From Corinectria fuckeliana (taxonomy: Eukaryota > Ascomycota > Sordariomycetes > Hypocreales > Nectriaceae), in assembly GCA_019137255.1 (NCBI GenBank), contig WPDH01000282.1:1-64000 (forward strand): 64,000 nucleotides of DNA, given 5' to 3'. Below the pieces are notes generated by a model. It saw only the letters and a program-made list of their open reading frames with translations. It was not told where the DNA came from and made no database searches. Numbering within the stretch: the stretch's first letter is position 1; every line of letters begins with the position of its first letter. Positions 42,993-53,559 of this stretch are shown piece by piece. The translations under genes and the position numbers were made by a program.

Positions 42993-45188
42993 ATGGGTGT
43001 CGGACGTCGCATGAAGAAGCAGGGCCCGCCCCAGCCCTTGTCGGAGGAGCACTTTGCCAAGCTCAAGCGCAAGGCTGGCATGCCTGCCGATCCAGTAGTC
43101 GAGGCGACTGAGAGGAAGAAGAGGAGAACCAGCAAGCCCTCCGAGAAGAAGAGCAACGGCGCCGATGCGAAGAAGTTTGCGACCAAGAAGACGAACGGCG
43201 CCAAGCCCGTGAAGGCGGTGGCGGTTGGGTCTGCGCCCAAGGCGAACGGCAGGTCAAAGAAGGCCCCTGCCTTGGAGGATCTTTCCGACGAAGAGATGGA
43301 CGACGAGTTTGACATTGGCGATCTAGAAGCTGCCGACCTGTCGAACGAGGAGGGTGGCGTGGGACTCAAGGACGACTTCCTCGAGTCCGACAACGAAGAC
43401 TCCGTGTTTGACTCGGAGGAGGAGGGCGGCCAGACAAAGGCCATGTTCTCAGAGGACGAGGACGAGTCGGACGCCGAGGAGAAGCTCACAGCCGCCAACA
43501 TCGAGGGCCTCACGAGGAAACTAGATGCCCAATTGGCAGAGGAGGCCGCCGAGGCCGAGGCTGAGATGGCCGAGGCCGCTGCCCTGCAGACTAACATCGA
43601 CGGCGACAAGCCCCATATTCTACCGGACGAGGACGAGGACGATGACCTCGCGGCCAGCGCCAGCGCCCTTCTCGCCCCCGATCTACAGCTACTCCGAACG
43701 CGCATCACCGAGAACATCCGCGTCCTCGACGACTTCGCCAACCTCTCGGAGGAGGGCCGCTCTCGCGCCGAGTACACGGCGCAGCTGATCAAGGACATCT
43801 GCGCCTACTACGGCTACTCCGAGTACCTGGCCGAGAAGCTCTTCAACCTCTTCACCCCGCGCGAGGCCTTCGCCTTCTTCGAGGCCAACGAGTCGGCCCG
43901 CCCGGTCGTCATCCGAACGAACACCCTGCGCACCCACCGCCGCGACCTCGCCCAGGCCCTCATCAACCGCGGCGTCACCCTCGAGCCCGTCGGCAAGTGG
44001 TCCAAGGTCGGCCTGCAGGTCTTCGAGAGCAACGTGCCCCTGGGCGCCACGCCCGAGTACCTCGCCGGCCACTACATCCTCCAAGCCGCCTCCTCCTTCC
44101 TGCCCTGCATGGCCCTCGACCCCCAGGAGAACGAGCGCGTGCTAGACATGGCCGCGGCCCCCGGCGGCAAGACGACGTACATGGCCGCCATGATGAAGAA
44201 CACGGGCTTCATCATGGCCAACGACCCCAACAAGGCCCGAGCCAAGGGCCTCATCGGCAACATCCACCGCCTCGGCGCCCGCAACGTCGTCGTCTCCAAC
44301 TACGACGCCCGCGAGTTCCCCAAGCCCATGGGCGGCTTCGACCGCGTCCTGCTCGATGCCCCCTGCTCTGGCACCGGCGTCATCGCCAAGGACCCCAGCG
44401 TCAAGACCAACAAGACGGAGCGCGACTTCATGCAGCTCCCCCACGTCCAGAAGCAGCTGCTCCTCGCCGCCATTGACTCGGTCAACCACGCCTCCAAGAC
44501 GGGCGGCTACATCGTCTACTCGACCTGCTCCGTCACCGTCGAGGAGAACGAGTCCGTCGTCCAGTACGCCCTCAGCCGCCGCCCCAACGTCCGCCTCGTC
44601 GACACCGGCCTGGCCTTCGGAAAGGAGGGCTTCACCAACTTTATGGGCAAGAAGTTCGACCCCTCCGTCCGCCACACCCGCCGCTACTACCCCCACACCT
44701 ACAACGTCGACGGCTTCTTCGTCGCAAAGTTTCACAAGATCGGCCCCACCACGGCCAAGGCCTCTGCGCCCCGCGACCACTCCGGCTCCTCCACCGCCGC
44801 CACCGAGTACATCGACCGCACCCCCGTTACCGAGGACGACACCGACGCCAGCGCCGGCGATGCCTTTGGCGGCTGGGACGAGGACGAGGACAAGGAGTAC
44901 ATGGAGAAGGGACGACGAAACGCCATGCGCCGAAGAGGTATGGACCCGAGGAGTAACGACAAGAAGCCCAAGGATAAGAAGCCCAAGGAGAAGAAGGCCG
45001 ATGACCAAAAGCCTGACGAGAAGAAGGTCGATGATAATACGTCCGAGGAGAAGAAGCCAAAGGAGAAGAAGCCAAAGGATAAGAAACCCAAGGAGAAGAA
45101 GGCCGAGGGCAACACGGCAGACAATAAGCCCGAGGACAACAAGCCCGAGGAAAAGAAGAGCAAGAGCAAGAAGCCGAGTAAAAAATAG
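42993..45188 (+). CDS. NOP2: NOP2: 25S rRNA m5C methyltransferase
   Basis: Nucleolar RsmB-family enzyme that methylates a cytosine in 25S rRNA and is needed for 60S subunit assembly. Single exon, 731 aa; start chosen at MGVGRRMKKQGPPQPLSEEH, conserved in fungal NOP2, rather than an upstream in-frame extension. The N-terminal third is Lys-rich then acidic. The catalytic domain lies at residues ~235-585: PVVIRTNTLRTHRRDLAQ, SAM motif DMAAAPGGKTTYMA near 385, DAPCSGTGVI near 455 (Cys releasing the RNA) and STCSVTVEENE near 509 (nucleophilic Cys). The last ~80 residues are a degenerate KPKEKK-type repeat, longer and more regular than is usual for the family. Confidence 0.95.
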   Translation: MGVGRRMKKQGPPQPLSEEHFAKLKRKAGMPADPVVEATERKKRRTSKPSEKKSNGADAKKFATKKTNGAKPVKAVAVGSAPKANGRSKKAPALEDLSDEEMDDEFDIGDLEAADLSNEEGGVGLKDDFLESDNEDSVFDSEEEGGQTKAMFSEDEDESDAEEKLTAANIEGLTRKLDAQLAEEAAEAEAEMAEAAALQTNIDGDKPHILPDEDEDDDLAASASALLAPDLQLLRTRITENIRVLDDFANLSEEGRSRAEYTAQLIKDICAYYGYSEYLAEKLFNLFTPREAFAFFEANESARPVVIRTNTLRTHRRDLAQALINRGVTLEPVGKWSKVGLQVFESNVPLGATPEYLAGHYILQAASSFLPCMALDPQENERVLDMAAAPGGKTTYMAAMMKNTGFIMANDPNKARAKGLIGNIHRLGARNVVVSNYDAREFPKPMGGFDRVLLDAPCSGTGVIAKDPSVKTNKTERDFMQLPHVQKQLLLAAIDSVNHASKTGGYIVYSTCSVTVEENESVVQYALSRRPNVRLVDTGLAFGKEGFTNFMGKKFDPSVRHTRRYYPHTYNVDGFFVAKFHKIGPTTAKASAPRDHSGSSTAATEYIDRTPVTEDDTDASAGDAFGGWDEDEDKEYMEKGRRNAMRRRGMDPRSNDKKPKDKKPKEKKADDQKPDEKKVDDNTSEEKKPKEKKPKDKKPKEKKAEGNTADNKPEDNKPEEKKSKSKKPSKK
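44950..45188 (+). repeat. Degenerate Lys-rich repeat encoding KPKEKK units
   Basis: About a dozen AAGCCCAAGGAGAAG-like units at the 3' end of NOP2, encoding KPKDKK/KPKEKK/KPDEKK variants interspersed with acidic residues. Confidence 0.8.
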
Positions 45189-45755
45189 ACGAGTAGATAC
45201 CAACTGGGATGTTATCATGGGTCTGTTGTGTCGTATTTGTCACCGACATGTCGAATAATAGAAAGGAAATTCAAAAGCACGCACGTCTTACGCCGCACAA
45301 TATTTCAAAACGCCCCAAAAGTTGTGAATAAAATCCGGGGTTTTTTTTTTTGCAAGTCATAACCATCCCGTTCATATCGTCATTAATAAGCCCTCGTTTC
45401 TCCTTCTAGGGCTGTGTTACCGCCTGCCCCTTTTTGTCTATAAACGTGAATCCCCAAGAGCCAATCCCCGACCCATCTTTCATAGAATACATACATAGTC
45501 ACATTAAAAACAAACAAAAACATCAAACTCCCCGCCATGCTGCGATGCACAGATACTCCCAAAAACAAAACCGCCCTCCGAGGGCACCCTTGGTATCCAG
45601 CCGTAGTATCTCCGTGGCGACGCGTGCTGGCGACCTTCATATGTGAGGTATCGATTATCCACAAAAGTTCCGGTCCGTTGGTTGTCCGTATTACAAAATG
45701 CTGGAGGTAAACCGAGATTGCGAAGAGAAGAAAAATTGTCGGATTGTTTGCCGGC
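45189..45755. other. Convergent 3' flanks, NOP2 and BYR4
   Basis: 567 bp, relatively AT-rich with a T10 run near 45342; no gene seen. Confidence 0.6.
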
Positions 45756-48700
45756 TCAAACGGCCAGGTCGTCGAATTGCGAGACGAGCTCGCGGATTGT
45801 CCATCGCCAGGCTTCGCGATCTCTAGATCCTCGGCCGACCCATTTCTCGCACTTCTTACGCCATCTGTCTTCTTCTTCGCGTTGTCTCCTGACGAACTCA
45901 GGGCCAACGTCGAACTCTTCGCCAACAAGCCAGTCATCCTTGATGTCGCTGACTCGCCCCTGCACACCTTCATCATCGGCAGGGGTGTCCTCTAGGTCGG
46001 GGATGTCCTTGAAAACATCCTCGTCCTCGTCGAGAGCATCGAACCCATCCATGGGGTCGCTCAAATCCGACTTCGGCTTCGCAGGTGCATCAATTTTGAG
46101 CCAACACATAGCTTGTGGGTCAAAGACCATCCCGCCAACAACTTGAACTCCCTTAGTTGCGCTGATGTGGGTGATTAATGCAGGTCGAGGGGTCGAGGCT
46201 TCCTTTTCACGCGTGATGGTGGTAGTCGGCGTCTGAGCGGGCGTTGAGACAGGAGCCTCGAAGAGATGAAGTGCATTCTCGTTGCCTTCCCAGCGAAAAG
46301 TCTCCGCGTTATAGTACATTCCATTAACCACTATGTCATTGTTAGCGTGGTGACAATGACTATTTTCACCGGGCGACTTACTCCTTGACTCCTTTCCACT
46401 GTTAAGATTCGAAATCAGGTGAGGCTTCAGCTGTTGAGAGCGCTTGTGTTTCTTGGACCGGGCAGCTGGTTGCGGAAGGGGGGTGTTTAGGTTGTTTCGG
46501 ACAGAGAGCTGAGCAACGCGCTGGCTAGTGAGGGGAGCAAGCGGGCCACTGCTAGGGACTCGTTGCGCTAAAGAGGTCTCGCGGGCGATTCGGCTTGCTG
46601 CTGTATCACGGGCGAAATGAGGTGTGTACCCCATGGGCCGAGCTGGCGTCTGAGGCGTGGATGGTGTTAAAGCCCGGTCGGGAAGCACGTTTTGGTAAAG
46701 CTTGTTTCGCAAAGCGGCTTTCGGTCCAGACGTAATAGGTTGCCTTAGGAACTTGGTTTCGCTCTCCTTAGATGTAGGCAGATCATCGAAGGCATCCAAC
46801 TCATGGCCATCGCCAAAGTTCTTCTTGTTCTTTGGCTTGCTCAATCGTTCCCAGGTGTCTGCAGCAACCCGGTATCGGTGGGGACTTGGGGACCGCATGG
46901 TTGATCTCGAGAATGCACGCGAGTTCGGTCGGAGGTCAATAGAGTTGTCAGAGTCATGACGGCGGAACTGACGCAGGGGTTTGGAGGCCACGTGGTGTGA
47001 TTGTGACGAGGATGCCCCAGCAGGTAGGAATGGGAGTGGCGGTTTCCTGGTAGTTACTGGACTGTCGGTGTTCGCTTGTCGTTGACGCTCAACTGGTGTC
47101 TTTGGTCTGATACCAGAGAGCGGTCGGTTGCTCTCGGACCTAGAAGGAGGACGCTCATTGCGGAAAGTTACCGGCTTGGCTGGAGAGTTCATTGCCCGGA
47201 TAGCTGGCAAAGACCGTTTTTGCTTCAAGAGCTGAGCGCTGGTTGTGGTTGGCTCAATGGTCCGAAGGGAAGTTGTGGACGTCCTAAGACCGAGCTCCCT
47301 CCGCCGAGGTGTTGTTGGAGGCAGGCCTTGGGAAGGTGAGGTAGTGGTAGGAGTAGGGAGGCTGACCACTGATGACTGGGCTGAATGGCCCAGTCGTGAT
47401 TGTGAGCGTCGGCTTTTAGGAATAGGACCTCCACTTTCTGATACAGGTTCAAGTGATGTCGAGTGCGTCCTCTCGTGATGGTTAAGTCGAGGAATTCGTG
47501 TGCTGACGGGTTTGTTTGTGAAGGTGAGAGACACTGCCGCCTTAGGCCTTGTCGGGCTGGCAGGCCGCGCCTCCTTGACTTTCACGTTTCGGTGCAGAGT
47601 CAGCTTGCCCGAGTCGAATACCTCTTCATCCCCGAGATCAAGTCCGTCGAGGAAGTCCACTTTGTCAGCTTCAGCAGGTGGGGCTTTCGTTGAGACGACC
47701 AGAGGTTCCTCGGGAACTCGGTTCGGAGACCTGCTCTTTCGTCGCTGTTGCAGTCTTTCTGTGAAGTTGACGGGCCCTGTGGGAAGCACGAGACCGTCAA
47801 AGGTTTCGTCTTCGCTCTCGGCTGTTATTGAGCTCGAGACGCTGGGGCTCAGAGCGGAGGCTGATGAACTTCTGTTAGATCGCGCGTCACGTCGTGTGCC
47901 GCCATATCTCGTACCAAGGCTGCCTTCTCCCCAGTCGAGGTCGTCTGTGTGTATCGAGGGGGTTTTGGGGATGTCTTTTCTCGTGGACAACTTGAGCTTC
48001 CCATCCGATGGAAGCTCAAAGTCCATTTCGATGTCGTCGTCTTCGGTGTTGGTGGTTTTGGTGTCCTTGGAAGGGGTGGGAGGGGTTATGAATGATACCG
48101 GTTTGGGAGGCTGGCGGCTCTTGGAGACCTTGATGGTATCACCGCCGTCGCCAAAGAAGTCATCGTCATCATCTGCATCCTTAAATCTGTCCAGGTTGAT
48201 GGCCGCAGAGAGTGTAGATGTTGTACTGGTGGTCGACTGGGTCGACTCCCTCCGGTTGTCTTGGAGGAAATGTGATGGTTTGGTCACTTTGGTCGGGCTA
48301 GCCTGGCTGGAACCAGCACTAACTTGTCGCAGACTTTCGGGGAATTCAGTTGAGTGTTTCTTGATCTTAAATCCCTGGGACAAGTCGGGGAGTTCCATGT
48401 CATTCTCCCAGTCATCCTGGATAATTTTTCTGATCTTCCGTCCGCCCAACCGCTTGATGGTGCCGCCCATCAGAGCCGATGTGGGAACGTTTCTGGGCAA
48501 GGGGATGCCTGCATTTTGCGCAGCAGCAATAGCATCGAGAGTAGATTTCTCGTCGTCTCCAGGGATGTGGACCTGTTTTTCTTCCTCGCCATCGAGGCTC
48601 GATCGCAGGGACATATGTGAAGAGCCAGAATCTCGACGTCTCGAGGAAGACGGCCTCGAGGGCGGGTTGGTGGCGGTTGGTGGGCTTCGAAAACTGAGAT

Positions 48701-48788
48701 CATCGCCGTCCACCACAAAGTCGTCGTCATCCCAGTTCTCCATCTCGTCCTCCACCGGCTGTCGAGGTTTCAATCGTAGTGGTTCCAT
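45756..48788 (-). CDS. BYR4: Byr4/Bfa1-like cytokinesis checkpoint regulator
   Basis: Scaffold half of the two-part GAP (with Cdc16/Bub2) for the Spg1/Tem1 GTPase, restraining the septation initiation network at the spindle pole body. Exons 48788-46382 and 46330-45756; 993 aa. The start is MEPLRLKPRQPVEDEMENWD, followed by the conserved DDDFVVDGDDLSFRS. Conserved blocks: GGTIKRLGGRKIRKIIQDDW (residues ~95-120), the Ser/Pro-rich disordered middle, and at the C-terminus MYYNAETFRWEGNENAL, VGGMVFDPQAMCWLK and DWLVGEEFDVGPEFVRRQ. The 51-nt intron (GTAAGT, GCTAAC, ATAG) is free of stops, so an unspliced message would also be open. Confidence 0.9.
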   Translation of the reverse strand: MEPLRLKPRQPVEDEMENWDDDDFVVDGDDLSFRSPPTATNPPSRPSSSRRRDSGSSHMSLRSSLDGEEEKQVHIPGDDEKSTLDAIAAAQNAGIPLPRNVPTSALMGGTIKRLGGRKIRKIIQDDWENDMELPDLSQGFKIKKHSTEFPESLRQVSAGSSQASPTKVTKPSHFLQDNRRESTQSTTSTTSTLSAAINLDRFKDADDDDDFFGDGGDTIKVSKSRQPPKPVSFITPPTPSKDTKTTNTEDDDIEMDFELPSDGKLKLSTRKDIPKTPSIHTDDLDWGEGSLGTRYGGTRRDARSNRSSSASALSPSVSSSITAESEDETFDGLVLPTGPVNFTERLQQRRKSRSPNRVPEEPLVVSTKAPPAEADKVDFLDGLDLGDEEVFDSGKLTLHRNVKVKEARPASPTRPKAAVSLTFTNKPVSTRIPRLNHHERTHSTSLEPVSESGGPIPKSRRSQSRLGHSAQSSVVSLPTPTTTSPSQGLPPTTPRRRELGLRTSTTSLRTIEPTTTSAQLLKQKRSLPAIRAMNSPAKPVTFRNERPPSRSESNRPLSGIRPKTPVERQRQANTDSPVTTRKPPLPFLPAGASSSQSHHVASKPLRQFRRHDSDNSIDLRPNSRAFSRSTMRSPSPHRYRVAADTWERLSKPKNKKNFGDGHELDAFDDLPTSKESETKFLRQPITSGPKAALRNKLYQNVLPDRALTPSTPQTPARPMGYTPHFARDTAASRIARETSLAQRVPSSGPLAPLTSQRVAQLSVRNNLNTPLPQPAARSKKHKRSQQLKPHLISNLNSGKESRSKSPGENSHCHHANNDIVVNGMYYNAETFRWEGNENALHLFEAPVSTPAQTPTTTITREKEASTPRPALITHISATKGVQVVGGMVFDPQAMCWLKIDAPAKPKSDLSDPMDGFDALDEDEDVFKDIPDLEDTPADDEGVQGRVSDIKDDWLVGEEFDVGPEFVRRQREEEDRWRKKCEKWVGRGSRDREAWRWTIRELVSQFDDLAV

Positions 48789-51083
48789 GGTTATTTCTGT
48801 GGGTGTATGTGTGTGTGTTGTCGTGTGGTTGTCGTGTGCGCAGTCAAATGTTGAGGTCCAAGATGTTGGAAGGGATTTCGCTATGGACATCACTGGTAGG
48901 ACGAGGTGTCAATTGCGCACAGTCATTATCGTCAACGTTGGTTGTTCCCTGCATACACCAGCATCTCCCACAGGCGTTGAACAAGCGATAGTGAGCAAGG
49001 GTTTCGGAGGTTGCAGAGGTGAGTGTCGAAGTGATCGGGTGCAAATGTTGGGCCTACAGCTGGCGGCGGTCGTGGTGGTTCGCAGTGGGTGCGAAAGGTT
49101 TGGTGCGGAGAAGCAACTTTAACGTAGGTGTGTGCGCGTTGTGGTGAGGCGTCGCGAGAGCGAGGGTGATGCCGAGCAGCGAAGAAGAAAAAGCAGAGCA
49201 CGGGCGATGTCCAGCAAGCGAGGACGACTGAGTTTGCGAGCAAGGAACAGGATTATTTTTGGGCGTTGGATGTAGGTGGTGCGGGAGAAGTGCGTGCAAG
49301 ATTGATTGCGAGGTCAGGAATGCGGTCGGCGGGTTCTGGGCGGAGGTTGGAGAGTGGTGGATGCTGGAGGGTGTTGGCGGATGGTGGGTGGTGGGTGAGC
49401 TACGAATAGTGGGCTGGTTGGGTTGGGAAAGCGAAGGCTGGGGTGGTAGTGAGGTGGTAGCGCGCGTGGCTGGTGGTAGTTCCTGCTAGCTCATAAGGGA
49501 TGCGCGCTGCCGTTGCTGCCATGTCGGCCTACACACAGCGGCCTCTCTGTACCTGCTTGCAAGCTGGAAAAAATGCTCGGGGCCCGAGCTCCTGACCATC
49601 ACACGTGACCACTGAGGAGTGCTACTAGTAGGGCGTCGACAGTGTTTGCTTCAGGGAAGCCGCCCGATTGGCTGCCCGCCTGGAAAATGTCGCGCCAGCG
49701 CTTTCCCACGCGTCATAGTCGCGACTATCATCAGCCTTCCACCGAAGAAGAGCAAACGACGACGACAACGACGACGAGGTTGGTTCTCTAGTACGCTTGG
49801 ATGCTTTGTTTTCCCATCCAATTGCCAATTGCCAATATTCCCACTCAGCTAGTCACGGATCGTAAACCGGGGTGTGTGTCCTTTCTCTCCCTTTTGTCTT
49901 GCACCTTTTTTTGTCCACGGAATTTGGAGATGCGGATTTGGGTTTGCACTGTCCATGCCACTGTTGCCATGTCGGCAGGGATCCCCACTGTGTGAGAGTG
50001 GCATCCATGGATAGCCCAGCAGGCGATCTGTTCAGGTGCCTGGCTAACAATCGCTCTTGCCGACGGCCTGGCCGCTGCATACTCGTATTGATTCAGGGAG
50101 CTCAGTTGCCAGGCCAGTGGAGGGGTTTTTGTGGAGGATATTCAGGCCACCTAAGACCCCAAGGCTCTAGGCCCCTGCCCACTGAGGCCGCTCTGTTCGC
50201 GGCCAACCTAACCCACTGGAGGGTCCCGTCGCTAGGCGGGCGGCCATGTGGGTGGGTACCTAGGTGCCCCGTTTGCAGGCCTCCATGCAGCTGCCAGCAC
50301 TTAACTTATGTACACGCTGGACCCTACAGATAGGTACAGGTCACAGGGATTACATATGTTAAAAGGTGGTGCCTTTGCAGGTCACTTTGCCACCACCACT
50401 CACCATAGGCTGCCTTAATTAAATTGTTAAGAGCTAGGTACCTTTACTAGCAGATATAACATAAATTAGCTCTGATCTAGGTATATTTACTTATGACCGA
50501 AACTGGGGCTTGTACCGCACTTAACATTTGTAATCCCTGTGACCTGTACTAGGCTAAGCTATTACCTACTAGTAGATAGGTAGGTACCTACTTACGGAAA
50601 TGGATGCGTGAATACTTACCTGAATGCTTGCGTGAGCGACGGGAACAAGCGAGAGTATGTGTGCGTGCCTGTCTGCCTGCTGCCTTTGCCCTGATCGCTT
50701 TCATTGATTAAACAGCGTCACCTTTTCTTCATCAAAATTAACATGACATTGTGCCTTGCCACCCCGTGATCTTCGTGATCTTCGTGCTAACAGGTCCAGC
50801 CGAAACCCTGCGCATCATTCTGATCCCACTTTGACATCATCAGAAGCCTCATCTCGTCTCTCTCGCGCCGTTCTTCTTTCAGCAGCTTTCCTAGCACTTT
50901 CAGCATTCGGTGTCAGCTTCCATGATTCTTTGGATTATTCAGCCACCTTTCCAAACATCTGTCATCATCCGCCGATCTGCTGTATCACACTAATCACCAG
51001 AGCCCTCGTAACCGCCACAAGCTTTACCGTCCTTAGTCATCTCGGCCGAGGTGAGAGCAACAGAACAGACAGAAGCCTTTCCG
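48789..51083. other. Gene-free region with an inverted-repeat element
   Basis: 2.3 kb. The left ~700 bp are G/T-rich on the plus strand (BYR4 leader and promoter). 49860-50620 contains TACCTA/TAGGTA runs and the inverted-repeat element described separately. The last ~330 bp are the XRCC4-like gene's leader. No coding gene recognised. Confidence 0.55.
50335..50548. mobile_element. 214-bp MITE-like element with 28-bp terminal inverted repeats
   Basis: The left arm 50335-50362 and the right arm 50521-50548 are inverted copies with one mismatch in 28 bases. Each arm begins TACAGGTCACAGGGATTACA and the arms enclose 158 bp of AT-rich, non-coding DNA. TA at both outer ends followed by CAGG would fit a Tc1/mariner-type non-autonomous element with TA target duplication, but a single copy cannot prove mobility. 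Confidence 0.6.
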
Positions 51084-52350
51084 ATGGCCCCGACTCGAGT
51101 CTTGCGATTCACCCGCAGTGACGACGCCTCCGCCTTTGTCCTCGTGCAAGTCTCGTCCAAGGGTTCGCGGCCCCTCGATCTCAAATTGGTCGGCACCGAG
51201 GGGGACGAGCCATATGTCGCTTCATGCAAGTCATCCCATTCCCCCTTCAGCCACAACGCAATATCAGATCCCAGTCTGCAATTTGCACGCAACCCGCACT
51301 GACGTAAACTTGCCGTCTTCAATCTAACCTCTTGCGTATCCGTATAGTGAAACAAGATCGAGTGGCTTCTCTTCGGGTTAAAAATTGTCCAGTCTCGGAG
51401 CCAGAGTGGCAATCCATTCTCGAATCGTTGTTCAACCAGGACCAGCTCCCAGGCATCCAGGTCACAGCGACTGTCCAGAGTGAATCATCCATTTCAATCA
51501 CCGTCCGGAAGGAGACTCAGGGCATTACAGTACGGACATGGTGCCATCCTCAAAGGCTCAGATCAGATGCTAACCATCTTAGCAACGCTTGGGCGCCATC
51601 ACTTTGATCTTCAACGACGATGAGCCCATTGCATTGTTCGAATGGTGCGGAGCCGCCGTTGAGGCTGCGGTTGCCAGCAAGCAAGCTGTCGCCGACTTGA
51701 CAGCCAAATGGCACGACTCGCAGGCTGCCGTAGCACAATTGAAGTCCCAACTCGAACAACTGATCCAAGCCAAGGACGCAGATGAGACGGCCTTGTTACG
51801 GAAGTTCCGAGATCTTCTGAATGAGAAAAAGGTCAAGATCCGTCAACAGCAGCAAGTCTTAGCAGCTGGTTCTTTCAACGCCAGTCATCCTGGCTCCTCC
51901 CAACCATCTCAAGCTCCCGCCCCGTCTAAGGCCGCTGCGCCAGCCAAATCATCTCGTAAAGCTAGTCAGTCGAGGACTACGAAGAGAAAGGCACCAGCGT
52001 CGAAGAGAGTCGAGGAGGAGTCTGACGAGGATACTCGTACCCAGGCCATGGACGTTGATATCAAAGAAGAGCTGGAGGACACTGAGCCTGGAGACACGAC
52101 GGACGCCACCGCGTCTGTAGCAAGCGACGACGACAATGATGGTGGCAACGGTGACAGTGATAACGATGATGGCCCACCGCCACAGACCGCAAACCCCACT
52201 TCACAGGAATCTAGAGAAGTGCCAACCAAAAAGCCAACGCATCAACCTCCGCCGAGAAGAGCTCTCCCATTCTACAACAAGCCAACCAAACCTGCCCCGG
52301 CCCCTGCAGCCCCTGTGGGTAGCGAAACTGATTCTGACGATGAGTTATGA
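51084..52350 (+). CDS. XRCC4/Lif1-like end-joining factor
   Basis: Partner of DNA ligase IV in non-homologous end joining. Three exons: 51084-51225, 51348-51529, 51583-52350; 363 aa. The N-terminal ~130 residues form the predicted head (RVLRFTRSDDASAFVLVQVS, YVASLKQDRVASLRVKNCPV). Residues ~150-215 are a coiled-coil stalk with KFRDLLNEKKVKIRQQQQVL, closely matching human XRCC4's RFILVLNEKKTKIR. The tail is basic then acidic and ends SDDEL. Intron 1 appears to be a GC-AG intron (T|GCAAGT ... ATAG, 122 nt): the only junction that restores the head-domain frame. Confidence 0.85.
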
Positions 52351-52500
52351 GCAATAACGATCACATCCTGCACTTGTTGAGCGGACAATGGCCATTACAT
52401 GAGAAGTCTCCGCATGTCAATATATTTCACATGAATCTGGACTTCCACGTCTTAGCACCCAATCCAGTCATAATGCATTAAACCGAGTTCGACCCAGCAT

Positions 52501-53559
52501 TTAGCTCCTGTCGTTTTCGTCGAATTTATTCTTCCAGAATCCACGGAAGTGTTTCTGCTCGCCAAGCCTGGAGATTTCAGTAATCTCCTCCTCGGTCAAT
52601 TTAAACTTTGGCAACTTGGCCAGGTAGCCTTCGAGTCTCGACGCCTTGGAGCTCGTCGTAAGTGCCACAACGCCCTGGTCGATGATCCATCGCAGACCAA
52701 TCTCTGAATCGGTAACGCCATACTTCTCTGCCAACTTCTCCCAGTAAGCATCGATAGGTCCCCCCTTGGCAGTGACGATCGGGGTTAGGGGACCGTATGA
52801 TGAGACGACAATGTTGTGCTTTTTGTTGAATGCGACGAGGTCGCCGTGCTGGAGGTAGGGGTGGTACTCGATCTGATTGACCGCGGGGGGGATCTTGGCA
52901 GTCTTGAGGACAGTCTCGAGTTGTCCCTGGAGGAAGTTGGACACACCGATAGACTTGGCCCGGCCGGATTCCTTGATGGCCTCCAAGTCGGCCCATTTGG
53001 CCTGCAGCTCCTCATCGGAGTCGGCAAACCAAGCACCATGAATCAGGTAGAGATCCACATAATCAAGACCGAGCTTCTTGAGGGAGATGTTGAAAGCTTC
53101 AAGGGTGTCCTTCTTCTCCGTGGCGCTGATCTTGGTAGTAACGTAGAGCTGATCGCGGGGGACTCCGGCAGCCTTGATGGCAGCTCCGAGCTCTGCTTCA
53201 TTACCATACACTAAGAAATGGGTTAGAGCTGGTGTGTTTGGTGTGATACGCGGTGCTAACCTTCCGCGCCGTCGAGGTGCCGATACCCAATCCGAATCGC
53301 CTCCTTGGTGAGCTTGATCAGATCGTTGTCGAGGGGGGCGTTGGGGTCGCTTTTGTAGCGGGCAGTACCGAGACCATATGCAAGCTGCACTCCGTCTCAA
53401 TTAGCTCTAAATACGCCAGTTTACCGGTGAAATATGTATGCAGTGTGCTATCCGATGCCGCTGACTTGGGGGAAGTTATGTAGGAGGGGACCTTACCACG
53501 GGGATCTCATTGCCGTCATTGAGCTTGACGTGGGGAATATCCAGCGGGGTTCCGGCCAT
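52501..53559 (-). CDS. Aldo-keto reductase (AKR3-like)
   Basis: NADPH-dependent carbonyl reductase with a TIM-barrel fold. Three exons: 53559-53497, 53384-53261, 53210-52501; 298 aa. Catalytic tetrad visible: Asp and Tyr in GYRHLDGAEVYGNE (spanning the intron 2 junction), Lys in VTTKIS, His in LYLIHGAW. Also GRAKSIGVSNF, NQIEYHPYLQ and a C-terminal cofactor-type segment. Overall shape is closest to fungal AKR3C enzymes such as conjugated polyketone reductase. The natural substrate cannot be read from sequence; probably a detoxification or general ketoreductase. It ends 150 bp from the convergent XRCC4-like gene. Confidence 0.93.

Noticed and set aside
44142..45218. 358-codon minus-strand open frame
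   Set aside because: Antisense of NOP2; Leu/Val repeats mirror the Lys-rich tail.
47500..49122. 540-codon plus-strand open frame
   Set aside because: Antisense shadow of BYR4 and its leader; Ser-rich, no domain.
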